Origin: Terriglobales bacterium
Lineage (GTDB): Bacteria > Acidobacteriota > Terriglobia > Terriglobales > Acidobacteriaceae
Assembly (NCBI GenBank): GCA_035487355.1
Contig: DATHMF010000098.1
Coordinates: 1 to 53,580, forward strand
Length of the DNA stretch: 53,580 nt
Direction of reading: 5' to 3'
Shown: positions 34,482-42,861 of the stretch, piece after piece
Layout of the letters: every line of letters begins with the position of its first letter
Numbering within the stretch: position 1 is the stretch's first letter
Position numbers and translations under genes: made by a program
The notes under the pieces: generated by a model
The model's input: only the letters and a program-made list of their open reading frames with translations
What the model was told of the DNA's origin: nothing
Databases searched by the model: none

Positions 34482-35984
34482 CTACAGCGAACGCAGGAAG
34501 TTTAGCAGGTCTTGCTTCTGCGAGGAACTGAGCGAGTTAAAGTTGCTGATGACCCCGTTGGCTTCCGAACCGCAGGTTTGACTTTGCGAGAAGGGCTGGA
34601 AGTAGGAGACACCGTTATTGATGCTGAACTGCTGGAAGTCCTGGGTGACCACGCATATGTTGCCCGAACTGGCGTGGGCCTTGATGGCCTGCAACAGGTC
34701 AGAGGTTCGACCGTCATGCAGGAAGAACAACCGCTGCCCAACACCCCACAGCGGTGCTGTACGGAACTCATCCGGACCCGCTCCGCCCTGGTTCACGCCA
34801 TCCGCCAAGTTCGATCCCATGTGGTGGACGGCAATGTCTGAGTACGGGTGGTACACGACGTTGGACATGCCCGTGAATGGTGACTGCCCTGTCGTGAGTG
34901 TAGAGCTGTGGCACAAAACGCAGCCCACACTGCTGAACAACTTCTGGCCATTCAACTCCGAAGCCGTGTGCGTGGTCGCGGTCGGCGGAGCTGTCAGGCG
35001 CATGAAGGCAGCGAAGTTCACAGTATCGGACGACATCTTCGAGGCTGTGCCGGTGGTAGAGGTTGGATCATCAGGGTTCGTGATGTTGGTTGAATCTTCC
35101 GGAGTGGAGTTGAACACGCAGCCAGGGACGGCCGCACGCTCGTTGGGGAACACCTCGTTGGCTACACCTTGTTCAACGTTATAGGCTTCGCCTGAGAAGA
35201 TGACCAGCGACTTGTTCTGGGCCTTCCACCCAAAGCGGGTGACGGTCCCGTCATTGCCGGTACGGTTCAGCTTTCCGCCGATCCCCAGAGCTGACTTGGC
35301 AGCACTGTTTGCAGCCAGGTTCGCCTCCAGGACTGCATCCGGTGTGTTCTCAATCAGACCCAATCCAAAGGTTGGAGTGGGAATGCGGAAGATCACGTTA
35401 TGGTTGGCGAGCTGTGTGGCGAAATCCGGCTGCTGAAGATTGCAACCAATTGCGTCAGAGCGGCCCGCGATGGTGTACAGACCGTGCACGCCACCATCGA
35501 GCGCAGCGTAGGGATCTGCAGTGTTGGTAGAGACGAACCGCGCCTCGCGCACTGGGCCATTCGCGCTGATAAACGGAGGTACGGTGTTGGTAGCGCCATC
35601 CAGCGTGGCAAACGCCACCTGCGGGTTGGGAACTGGCTTTTGTGGACTTCTCAACCCAGGACTGCTGCCGCCGACATCTGGCTGGGCATGGCAGGCTGCA
35701 CAACTGTTGGCATTGAAAGTTGGTCCCAGGCCAACACCGGCCTCACCGGGCACGTTTCCAGAGACTGAATCAATTTCTTTGAAGCGATCCAATGCCTGGC
35801 TGAAGAATGCCTGCTCGTTGCCATCCAAGGTCGGATAAAAACCGCCGGCTCCAGCGGCCCCACCGCGCGGCCCAGGATCGTGCTGGGCCTGCAGTATTCC
35901 CGTACAGAGAACCACCGTCAGGCACAGCGTTAATAGATGTACCGGTTGCAGAATTTCTAGCTTTGTTGATTTTCGATGCTTCAT
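34482..35984 (-). CDS. di-haem oxidoreductase (COG3488/DUF1111 type), paralogue 2
   Basis: 500 residues. Signal peptide with LLTLCLTVVLCTGILQAQ (to about 34). Haem sites CAACH at 95-99 and CVLCH at 355-359. It shares with paralogue 1 the blocks NGPVREARF, FRIPTPTFGLGL, TRFGWKAQNKSLVIFSGEAYNVE, HHMGSNLADGVNQGGAG, APLWGVGQRLFFLHDGR and the C-terminal LLNFLRSL. It has an insertion of about 25 residues near 455-485 with a Cys. AGGAGG precedes ATG. First gene of a probable three-gene unit (34482, 33358, 32017). Confidence 0.9.
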   Translation of the reverse strand: MKHRKSTKLEILQPVHLLTLCLTVVLCTGILQAQHDPGPRGGAAGAGGFYPTLDGNEQAFFSQALDRFKEIDSVSGNVPGEAGVGLGPTFNANSCAACHAQPDVGGSSPGLRSPQKPVPNPQVAFATLDGATNTVPPFISANGPVREARFVSTNTADPYAALDGGVHGLYTIAGRSDAIGCNLQQPDFATQLANHNVIFRIPTPTFGLGLIENTPDAVLEANLAANSAAKSALGIGGKLNRTGNDGTVTRFGWKAQNKSLVIFSGEAYNVEQGVANEVFPNERAAVPGCVFNSTPEDSTNITNPDDPTSTTGTASKMSSDTVNFAAFMRLTAPPTATTHTASELNGQKLFSSVGCVLCHSSTLTTGQSPFTGMSNVVYHPYSDIAVHHMGSNLADGVNQGGAGPDEFRTAPLWGVGQRLFFLHDGRTSDLLQAIKAHASSGNICVVTQDFQQFSINNGVSYFQPFSQSQTCGSEANGVISNFNSLSSSQKQDLLNFLRSL

Positions 35985-36667
35985 TTCTAAAAGTTCCTCC
36001 TACTTCTCTTCGTTGGGTGCTTGTGTGTTCTTGAGAGAGGACACACAGAGAGAGGTCACCCGCAAGAGGTCTGTTCCAGCAAAACAGCACCGGGCCGCCT
36101 GCGGAAAAGATAAACGGTTGTGCTTCAGATTCTGTCTTTTCAACGGCGTGCCTATAGCAAGAAAACACACCGCCTGCTTTGCGTGCCAACGTCTCAACTT
36201 AAGACATCTGTAAATGAGCGCGGTCACAACGCGTGCGAAACCGCGAGGGCTCAGCAGCAAATCCCGAAAAAAGTGAGAAAGGTTGCCCGTACCCTAGACG
36301 AAGTTGCGCGCCCTCTTAGGCGCTGGCACACACCAGCCGTAAGCATGGGCCGCTCAAGCTTCGAGTCGCCCCGCTTGCAAAAAAGACAGTTTTCTCGCGG
36401 GAAATGATTTTGGCCGAGTAGTGTGCAAATCCCGCTAATACCGCATGACTTGGGATTATTGTTGGGTATTTATAGGCCCAAACTATCTATCTATTCTGGC
36501 CTGCCTGACTTGTGGCGCCGGCCCCTAGAAAACGGTCTATGTTCCTTTGTTCCCGAAGTCCCACAATTTGTCTCGCGATGACAAGACCTGACTTGCTGCT
36601 GTCGGGAGGAACCTTCGCTAAGCGCTTTTATTAAACCGTTTATTTCCGGCGTCAAATGTTGGCGAGC
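35985..36667 (-). promoter_or_regulatory. long conserved 5' leader of di-haem gene 2
   Basis: About 677 nt, homologous in blocks and order to 31359-31869, with an insertion of about 100 nt near 36240-36340. The equivalent 9-bp stem is 36633-36641 with 36530-36538. Just before the ribosome site, TGTGTGTC...GAACACACA replaces TTGCGTGTTCC...GGAACGCGCAA of the other copy, a stem of different sequence in the same place. Confidence 0.6.
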
Positions 36668-36696
36668 AATCTATTCAATTCGGAGAGCGATGTCAA
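36668..36696 (-). promoter_or_regulatory. sigma-70-type promoter of di-haem gene 2
   Basis: TTGACA (36691-36696), 17-bp spacer, TAGATT (36668-36673) on the minus strand, matching the layout before paralogue 1. Confidence 0.7.
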
Positions 36697-36837
36697 ACAA
36701 ATTTTTAACTGAGGAAGTAAAGTTTTGTAATCGCGAAGCCTGGTTTTTGGTTTCAGGGAAAAGAAGCGGTGTTTCATCACATGAAAATTGATCACGGGAA
36801 GACGCTCTTGACAAACGAAGTCTGCGTCCGTCGAGCA

Positions 36838-37266
36838 CTAGGAATGGCTCTTAAAATTGTTTCTGACCTGTTTGCCTTCAATCACAATGTAGTAATTTCC
36901 GCTCCACGACATCTGCCAGCGCCGGCTGGGTGATCCTTTACTGATGTTGGTCTCCAGATACTTCGCTGCCGTTGTGGGAGAGAGAGCCTGCCGGCAGTGC
37001 GGGCATTGCGGCGCTGCATTGGCGGTAAACTTTGATCCACAGGAACAGGGCTTGAGGTGCCGCTCCAGGTCGGGAACAATCACCTTGTAGGCCGCGACCC
37101 TGATCAACTCAATGGGGAATCGCCCGTCGGAGATGTCCAGAATGGCGGTCGTGCCGCAACCCTCGCAATACGCGTAGCAACTGTTCGTGACCCCGCTGTG
37201 CAGCAGGGTGTATTCGAACATCTTATGACATTCTTCACACGTACCCACACTGTTGACGAGTGACAT
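36838..37266 (-). CDS. multi-zinc-ribbon hypothetical protein
   Basis: 142 residues, soluble. Nine Cys in zinc-ribbon pairs: C10/C13 (CEEC), C30/C34/C37 (CYAYCEGC), C74/C76 (CSC), C88/C91 (CPHC). This looks like two treble zinc ribbons joined by a helix. No catalytic motif. The function could be nucleic-acid or protein binding; not assignable. Start at ATG 37266; the longer reading uses TTG. The 340 bp upstream to the TRIC gene hold no other gene. Confidence 0.7.
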   Translation of the reverse strand: MSLVNSVGTCEECHKMFEYTLLHSGVTNSCYAYCEGCGTTAILDISDGRFPIELIRVAAYKVIVPDLERHLKPCSCGSKFTANAAPQCPHCRQALSPTTAAKYLETNISKGSPSRRWQMSWSGNYYIVIEGKQVRNNFKSHS

Positions 37267-37614
37267 AGGTTTTCCCGGCAAGTCAGTATAACCCGTGCCC
37301 GATTTTTTAGTCGCGCTGGGAGTCGGCTGTTTTCGAAGCGCGAAATCTTCGGCTTCAGAGCTTGCGGAAATTTATGGGCGTGAAGACGTGTCAGTGCAGA
37401 GCTTTGGCTGTGTCGCAAGTCGTTAGGAAATAAAACTTCCTTACTGCCGTAGGCTGGCGCGAAGCGAAGCGAGCGCCTAAAATTCCTTTTCCCGCAACCC
37501 CATTAGGAGGCAAAAGTAATCTGACCAGTAGAACGTAGGGTTTCGACGTACGGCTGATGCTCGGTTATGATCTGTGGTCGGGCCTGACAATTGCACTGAA
37601 AACGGATAAGGCTC

Positions 37615-38241
37615 ATGAAATACGGCTCCAGCAAGCTGTTGTTCGCAGTTGATTTGGCCGGGATCCTGCTCTTCGGGATCGAAGGCGCCATGGCGGCGAT
37701 ACGCGGCGGCCTCGATTTTCTGGGTCTCATGGTGCTGGCATTCGCTACCGCATTGGCGGGAGGAATCATTCGCGACCTGCTGATCGGCGCCGTTCCACCC
37801 CAATCTCTGCGCGATTGGCGTTATGCAGTCACGGCATTCACCGGCGGCGCAATCGTCTTCTTCTTGCACCAGTTTGTTCAGATCATTCCGGCTCCCGTCA
37901 TCATTGTTCTCGATGCCGCGGGCCTGTCGTTGTTTGCCGTCGCTGGGACCGAAAAAGCGCTCAACTACAACATGCACCCGTTCATCGCCATCTTGATGGG
38001 GGCAATCACCGGGGCGGGCGGGGGAACCGTGCGCGACATTTTGCTGGCGCAGGTTCCAAACGTTCTTCACGCCGATGTCTACGCCACCGCCGCCCTGGCC
38101 GGCGCGGCCGTCATGGTCCTTGGCAGAAAGCTGCGAATTCCGCCGGTGTGGGATGCTCTCCTGGGCGGCGTGGTTTGCTTCTCACTCCGCATGATCAGTG
38201 TATGGCACCATTGGAGCTTGCCCCGAGTGCTGAGTAATTGA
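37615..38241 (+). CDS. TRIC-type channel / UPF0126 membrane protein
   Basis: 208 residues, about seven membrane segments, no signal peptide. The two-fold internal repeat of the family is visible: GIEGAMAAIRGG...GGIIRDLL in the first half and AVAGTEKAL...GGGTVRDIL in the second. Prokaryotic members (YicG type) form homotrimeric cation channels. AAGG lies a few nt before ATG. The overlapping minus-strand frame is a shadow. It stands alone, followed by the TetR gene. Confidence 0.9.
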   Translation: MKYGSSKLLFAVDLAGILLFGIEGAMAAIRGGLDFLGLMVLAFATALAGGIIRDLLIGAVPPQSLRDWRYAVTAFTGGAIVFFLHQFVQIIPAPVIIVLDAAGLSLFAVAGTEKALNYNMHPFIAILMGAITGAGGGTVRDILLAQVPNVLHADVYATAALAGAAVMVLGRKLRIPPVWDALLGGVVCFSLRMISVWHHWSLPRVLSN

Positions 38242-38373
38242 GCGCGGTTCTTGGTGAATGGTTCTTACAATATTTAGGCCGCTCATCCGTCTACACGAAT
38301 GGACCGCAGGCCAGCGTATCCAACAAAACTCCGGTCTGGAACTTGCCACGTTGGAATAGCTTTTGTTATCCTG

Positions 38374-38387
38374 ACTAACCAGTTAGT
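38374..38387. promoter_or_regulatory. candidate TetR operator
   Basis: Perfect palindrome ACTAAC-CA-GTTAGT ending 4 nt before the ATG of the TetR gene. Its position favours autorepression of the whole efflux operon. Confidence 0.65.
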
Positions 38388-38391
38388 TAAA

Positions 38392-39123
38392 ATGCAGAAT
38401 TTACTTAAAAAACGAGCTAAACCCCGTCCTTCTTTTCGCAAGGCCCTGCGCAGAGGCCAGCGCGACGCCGTTGAAACCCGCTCCGCGATTCTAGGAGCTG
38501 CTATGCACGAGTTTGCCGAAGAGGGCATTGCCGGTGCGCGCATGGAGGCCATTGCCGCAGCGGCCGGTGTGAACAAGGCTCTATTGCACTATTACTTCCA
38601 CGATAAGGAGCGGCTTTACGGGGAAGCGCTCGATCACGTATTTGCCACGCTTTCCCAGCGCATGACCGAGGTGCTTGATCGCGACCTGCCGCCCCAGGAA
38701 AAAATCATGGCCTACGCCGCGGCCCATTTTGATTTTATTGCGGCGTCTCCCATCTATCCGCGCATGGTGCAACGCGAGATGATGCGCGCCGGCCGGCATG
38801 GCTCGCCCCATATGCGCCGCATTGCCGAGCGCTATCTTCGCCCGATTTTTGCCAGGGTGATGGTCCTGCTGCGTGAGGGCATAGAGCGCCGCCAGTTTCG
38901 CCGGGTTGATCCCATGCATTTCGTCTTGTCGCTGATTGCTATGAATGTTTTTTATTTCAGCAGCGCTCCCATGATTGCGTTCGTGACCGGCAGAAACCCG
39001 CTCACGCCACAGCACATCGCAGAACGCAGGGCCGCTGTGTTGGATGTTGTTGCCACTACGCTGCTTCTGCCCCATCGCGCGGCATCCAAAGAGTTTGGCA
39101 GTACCAGGAGAGAAGCCAAGTGA
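38392..39123 (+). CDS. TetR-family transcriptional repressor
   Basis: 243 residues. The N-terminal tetR helix-turn-helix is clear (ILGAAMHEFAEEGIAGARMEAIAAAAGVNKALLHYYFHDKERLY, about 35-80). The C-terminal ligand domain resembles regulators that sit before HlyD/ABC efflux genes. ATG 38392 is chosen since the palindromic operator lies immediately before it; the longer reading to 38299 would run through the operator. It overlaps the next gene by 4 nt (GTGA), so translation is coupled and it should repress its own operon until a drug-like ligand binds. Confidence 0.93.
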   Translation: MQNLLKKRAKPRPSFRKALRRGQRDAVETRSAILGAAMHEFAEEGIAGARMEAIAAAAGVNKALLHYYFHDKERLYGEALDHVFATLSQRMTEVLDRDLPPQEKIMAYAAAHFDFIAASPIYPRMVQREMMRAGRHGSPHMRRIAERYLRPIFARVMVLLREGIERRQFRRVDPMHFVLSLIAMNVFYFSSAPMIAFVTGRNPLTPQHIAERRAAVLDVVATTLLLPHRAASKEFGSTRREAK

Positions 39124-40178
39124 CGCAAGGAAAGAAGTTTCTGGTTTTGGTCGGAATTATTTTTTGTATTGCTCTGTTTTACTTCATTTTCTTCAACGAC
39201 CATTCCAGCGATTTGCAGTTGATCGGCATCGTGGATGCCAACCAGGTCATCGTGGGTCCCAAGATCATGGGCCGCATCGAAAAATTGGCGGTGGATGAAG
39301 GCTCCGAGGTCCACGCCGGGGACCTGATTGCTCAGCTCGATACTGCCGAGCTTCAGGCCCAGCAGCAGGCTGCAACCGCAGCCGCGGCCGGTCTGAATTC
39401 CCGGCTGGCAGGAACGCAAGCCACTGAAGTTTTGACTCAAGGCACAACCGCCAGTGATGTGGTCAATGCGCAGGCCCAGGTGCAGATGGCGCGCGCCAAT
39501 CTGGTGGCAGCCCGGGCAGATTTGGTGCGCATTCAGTCCGATACCACCCGCACCGCAGAGCTGGCCAAGCAAGGCGTTGCTTCCCAGCAGGCAAGCGATG
39601 AAGCCGTCGCCACCCTGCACGCGCAGGAGGCGCGCGTGCGTGCAGCAGAAGATCAGGTACGCTCTGCGGAAGCGGCTTTAAATTCCGCGCTGGCACGCAC
39701 CCACCAAACCCGGGCCGCCGAAAGCACAGTGGCAGAAACCCGCCAGCAGCAGCTTCAGGCCGAGGCGCAGCGCACGCAGGCCCAGGTGCAGCTCGATTAC
39801 ACCCGCGTGTTCGCTCCCATTTCGGGAATAATCTCCCTGCGTGTGGCCCGTGAAGGCGAGGTAGTTGCTCCGGGTGCGCCTATCGTGACCATTATTGATC
39901 TGGGTGAAACCTGGGTTCGCGCACCGCTCCCGGAAACTTACGCTGACAAAATCGGCATTGGCGATGAACTCAAAGTGCGTATGCCTGGCGGGGACATCGT
40001 AACCGGCAAGGTGATTACCAAGGGCGTAGAAGCGGATTTCGCTACCCAGCGCGACGTCAGCCGGCGTAAACGTGACATCAAGACGGTGCAATTGAAGCTC
40101 TCTATTCCCAATCCGAATCACGCTTTTGTTCCCGGAATGACCGCGATTGTGCTCGTGCCCAAATCAAAGCTGAATTAG
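39120..40178 (+). CDS. HlyD-family membrane fusion protein
   Basis: 352 residues. One membrane anchor (about 7-25), then a biotinyl-lipoyl half (GPKIMGRIEKLAVDEGSEVHAGDLIAQLD), a long Ala/Gln-rich coiled-coil hairpin (about 75-225) and the second lipoyl half plus beta barrel (VFAPISGIISLRVAREGEVVAPG). It is the periplasmic adaptor of the efflux system. The GTG start at 39120 overlaps the TetR stop and has AGGAGAG about 8 nt upstream. No TolC gene is in the operon. Confidence 0.93.
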   Translation: MTQGKKFLVLVGIIFCIALFYFIFFNDHSSDLQLIGIVDANQVIVGPKIMGRIEKLAVDEGSEVHAGDLIAQLDTAELQAQQQAATAAAAGLNSRLAGTQATEVLTQGTTASDVVNAQAQVQMARANLVAARADLVRIQSDTTRTAELAKQGVASQQASDEAVATLHAQEARVRAAEDQVRSAEAALNSALARTHQTRAAESTVAETRQQQLQAEAQRTQAQVQLDYTRVFAPISGIISLRVAREGEVVAPGAPIVTIIDLGETWVRAPLPETYADKIGIGDELKVRMPGGDIVTGKVITKGVEADFATQRDVSRRKRDIKTVQLKLSIPNPNHAFVPGMTAIVLVPKSKLN

Positions 40179-40180
40179 CC

Positions 40181-41218
40181 ATGAACACTTTCTTCAAACC
40201 CAATGGCGGCACGTCGGCAGAGGCTCCCAATGCCATCGAGGTCGAGCACATCGTCAAGAAGTATGGTGACTTCACCGCGGTGAACGACATTTCGTTCACC
40301 GTGAAGGAAGGCGAGATATTCGGCCTGCTCGGCCCGAACGGCGCTGGCAAGAGCACGCTGATTCGCATGATGACCACGCTGCTGCCTATTACCTCAGGCG
40401 TCGCCCGCATCGGCGGATACGACGTCAGCCGCGACCCCAATGGAGCGCGCAACACCATGGGGGTGATTCCCCAGGCCATGACCAGCGATCTGGACCTGAC
40501 GGTTTACGAGAACATGAGCATCCACGCCAAGCTCTACAGCGTGCCCGCCAAGGAGCGCAACCGCGCGATTAATGAGCTGCTGGAACTCGTGGACCTGACC
40601 AAGTGGAAAGACACGCCCGCCAAGAATCTTTCCGGAGGCATGCGCCGCCGTCTGGAAATTGCCCGCGGCCTGGTGCACAGCCCGAAGATATTTTTCCTGG
40701 ATGAGCCTACCACCGGCCTCGACCCGGTCTCACGCGTGGCGGTGTGGGAGATGCTGACCAACATCAAGCGGAACCGCAATCTTACCGTCCTGATCACTAC
40801 GCACTACATGGATGAAGCCGACCGCCTCTGCGACCGCATTGCCATCGTGGACCACGGCAAGCTGGTTGCACTGGATACGCCCAGCGCCCTTAAGCAAACG
40901 GTCCCCGGCTCTAACGTCATAGAGGCCCAATTTGGGAATCCGCCACAAGACTGGGAGCAAATGTTGCGCAGCTTCCCTGACGTCCGCAGTGTGCAGTCCC
41001 TGGGCAGCAATGCCTACCGTCTGCTTTCCGACAACAGCTCCAAAACCGTGACCGAGCTGGTTGGGTTGGCCTTGCAGCATCAGGTCGAAGTCAATGCACT
41101 CTCGGTCCATAACACTACACTCGACGATGTTTTTGTCTACTACACCGGACGGCAGTTGCGCGACCAGGAAGTCAGCGCGCATGTCTACACCGGCTGGATC
41201 AGCGGCGGCGACCGCTGA
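40181..41218 (+). CDS. ABC transporter ATP-binding protein (DrrA type)
   Basis: 345 residues, longer than a bare ATPase because of a C-terminal DrrA-like extension (about 240-345). Walker A GPNGAGKS (51-58), signature LSGGM (150-154), Walker B FFLDE (171-175) followed by PTTGLDP, and switch His in TTHYMDEADRLCD. It starts 2 nt after the HlyD stop codon, so translation is probably coupled. It powers the permease encoded next. Confidence 0.96.
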   Translation: MNTFFKPNGGTSAEAPNAIEVEHIVKKYGDFTAVNDISFTVKEGEIFGLLGPNGAGKSTLIRMMTTLLPITSGVARIGGYDVSRDPNGARNTMGVIPQAMTSDLDLTVYENMSIHAKLYSVPAKERNRAINELLELVDLTKWKDTPAKNLSGGMRRRLEIARGLVHSPKIFFLDEPTTGLDPVSRVAVWEMLTNIKRNRNLTVLITTHYMDEADRLCDRIAIVDHGKLVALDTPSALKQTVPGSNVIEAQFGNPPQDWEQMLRSFPDVRSVQSLGSNAYRLLSDNSSKTVTELVGLALQHQVEVNALSVHNTTLDDVFVYYTGRQLRDQEVSAHVYTGWISGGDR

Positions 41219-41231
41219 AGAGGAGGCGCCT

Positions 41232-42371
41232 ATGAATCGAATGATGGCCATTGTGGAGCGTGAGATGCGCAAGTTCGTGCGCTCGCCGGCATTGATGCTG
41301 GTCGCCATGGTCCTTCCCATAGTGCAGCTCATCGTGCTGGGCAACGCCTTCGGCGGCAAGATCCACGATGCGCGCCTGGGCATTGTCGACCACGACCGCA
41401 CTCTCATCCAGGGAGTCGAAACCGATCGTCCGCAGGCGCTGCGCATCCGCGAAGCGCTGAATGCGATCCATGCCAATGCCCGTACGCTGGACGCGGTTGA
41501 CTACAGCGACGAGAAAACCGCCGTCGAAGATGTGCACAACGGCAAAATTGATGGCGTCGTCGTCATTCCTGAAAACTACTCCCGCGATGTGTACATGGGA
41601 CGGCAGCCGCGTATCGGATTAGTGCTCGACAACAGCGACAACTTCATGACCGCAACCCTCGAGCAAAATCTCAACGAGCTTGTGGTCGCGCTCAATCAAC
41701 AGCCGGTCGAGCCGCGCCTGGTGCAGCAGATTGCGCTCAACGTGGTGGAACTCTATCCCTATATCGAGTACATGAAATATTTGCTGCCGGGTTCAATCGC
41801 GCTGGCTATGTTTGTCTCCGTGATGATCGGCGGCGGCATTGTCTACATTGATGACAAGGCCCGCGGGGTGCATGAGGGTTATCTCGCCACCCCGATCAGC
41901 AAGCTTGAGCTGGTCTTTGGCCTGAACCTGGCTGGTGCCATCAAGGCCATTGGCGCGGGTTTGGTTTTGACCTTCATAGGATCGTTGATAGCAGGGGTGA
42001 GCACCGCCTTTCAACCGGCAACGCTCCTCTGGCTGCTGCTGATGATCATCGCGACGTCGGCCGCCTTCGTGACCATGATCTCCTGCATGATGGCACGCGT
42101 GGAAGATCCCCTAGTGCCGCGGGCCGTCTTCGGCATTCTCAATACGCTGCTGTTTTTTCCCAGCGGCTCCATTTATCCCGTCAAGGCCTTTCCCGGATGG
42201 CTCAAGGTCATCGCCAATATTGATCCGTTCACGTACTCGGTCCACGGCTTCAAAGCGCTGTTGCTGCGTGATGCCGGCTTTATGGCCATCTGGCCCGATC
42301 TGCTCTACCTGGCGGCTTTTGCTGTTGTCATGCTGACCGGTACTACGCTCTTGTTCAAAAGAACGTTGTAA
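41232..42371 (+). CDS. ABC-2-type permease
   Basis: 379 residues. One N-terminal membrane segment (about 20-42), a large extracytoplasmic domain (about 45-175, with IVDHDRTLIQGVETDRP), then five membrane segments to the C-terminus (IALAMFVSVMIGGGIVYIDD near 190). This is the YhhJ/DrrB-like layout of an export permease with HlyD partner. AGGAGG lies 8 nt before ATG 41232. Fourth gene of the TetR-HlyD-ATPase-permease operon; presumably exports a toxic compound. Confidence 0.95.
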   Translation: MNRMMAIVEREMRKFVRSPALMLVAMVLPIVQLIVLGNAFGGKIHDARLGIVDHDRTLIQGVETDRPQALRIREALNAIHANARTLDAVDYSDEKTAVEDVHNGKIDGVVVIPENYSRDVYMGRQPRIGLVLDNSDNFMTATLEQNLNELVVALNQQPVEPRLVQQIALNVVELYPYIEYMKYLLPGSIALAMFVSVMIGGGIVYIDDKARGVHEGYLATPISKLELVFGLNLAGAIKAIGAGLVLTFIGSLIAGVSTAFQPATLLWLLLMIIATSAAFVTMISCMMARVEDPLVPRAVFGILNTLLFFPSGSIYPVKAFPGWLKVIANIDPFTYSVHGFKALLLRDAGFMAIWPDLLYLAAFAVVMLTGTTLLFKRTL

Positions 42372-42386
42372 ACGTAAACTGAAGCC

Positions 42387-42833
42387 ATGAGCTTGCTTGA
42401 CGCCCAACCGGGGGATGAAATTGCTGAGAAACTCCGCGAAAGACGCCGCCGCATCAGGATCGCTATCGCTGTTTTCGTCGTCCTGCTGGCCGGCTTTATC
42501 TGGTGGAAGATGCGCTTCTGGCCCGAAGAGCGCATCATCAATAAGTTTTTCACCGCCATCGAGTCCCAGAATTTCGAGCAGGCCTACGCCATCTGGATGG
42601 CTGACCCCAACTGGAAGCAGCATCCGGAAAAGTACGACCGCTACCGTTATGGCGATTTTTATCATGACTGGGGTCCAGGCGGAGAGTATGGCCCCATCCA
42701 GAGCCATAAAATCGAAGGATCTTCCAATGGCGGCAGCGGCGCCGTGATTGAAGTTCAAATCAACGGACGTCCAATCACAACCAATCTATGGGTAGAGAAA
42801 TCAGACAAAAGCATCTCCTACCCGCCGCCGTAA
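42387..42833 (+). CDS. membrane-anchored hypothetical protein
   Basis: 148 residues. A short basic cytoplasmic start (EKLRERRRRIRIA), one membrane segment (about 25-42) and an extracytoplasmic domain beginning RIINKFFTAIESQNFEQAYAIWMADPNWK, which resembles NTF2-like or DUF4878-type lumenal folds only loosely. It lies 15 bp after the permease stop codon on the same strand, so it may be the last gene of the efflux operon. Confidence 0.75.
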   Translation: MSLLDAQPGDEIAEKLRERRRRIRIAIAVFVVLLAGFIWWKMRFWPEERIINKFFTAIESQNFEQAYAIWMADPNWKQHPEKYDRYRYGDFYHDWGPGGEYGPIQSHKIEGSSNGGSGAVIEVQINGRPITTNLWVEKSDKSISYPPP

Positions 42834-42861
42834 ATAACTTCCTGATATCTGATATCGAAAA

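Noticed and set aside
37477..38070. Minus-strand frame of 197 codons opposite the TRIC-type gene
   Set aside because: The plus strand has the two-fold GG-RD repeat of the TRIC/UPF0126 family; the minus frame is His/Gln-rich with no pattern.
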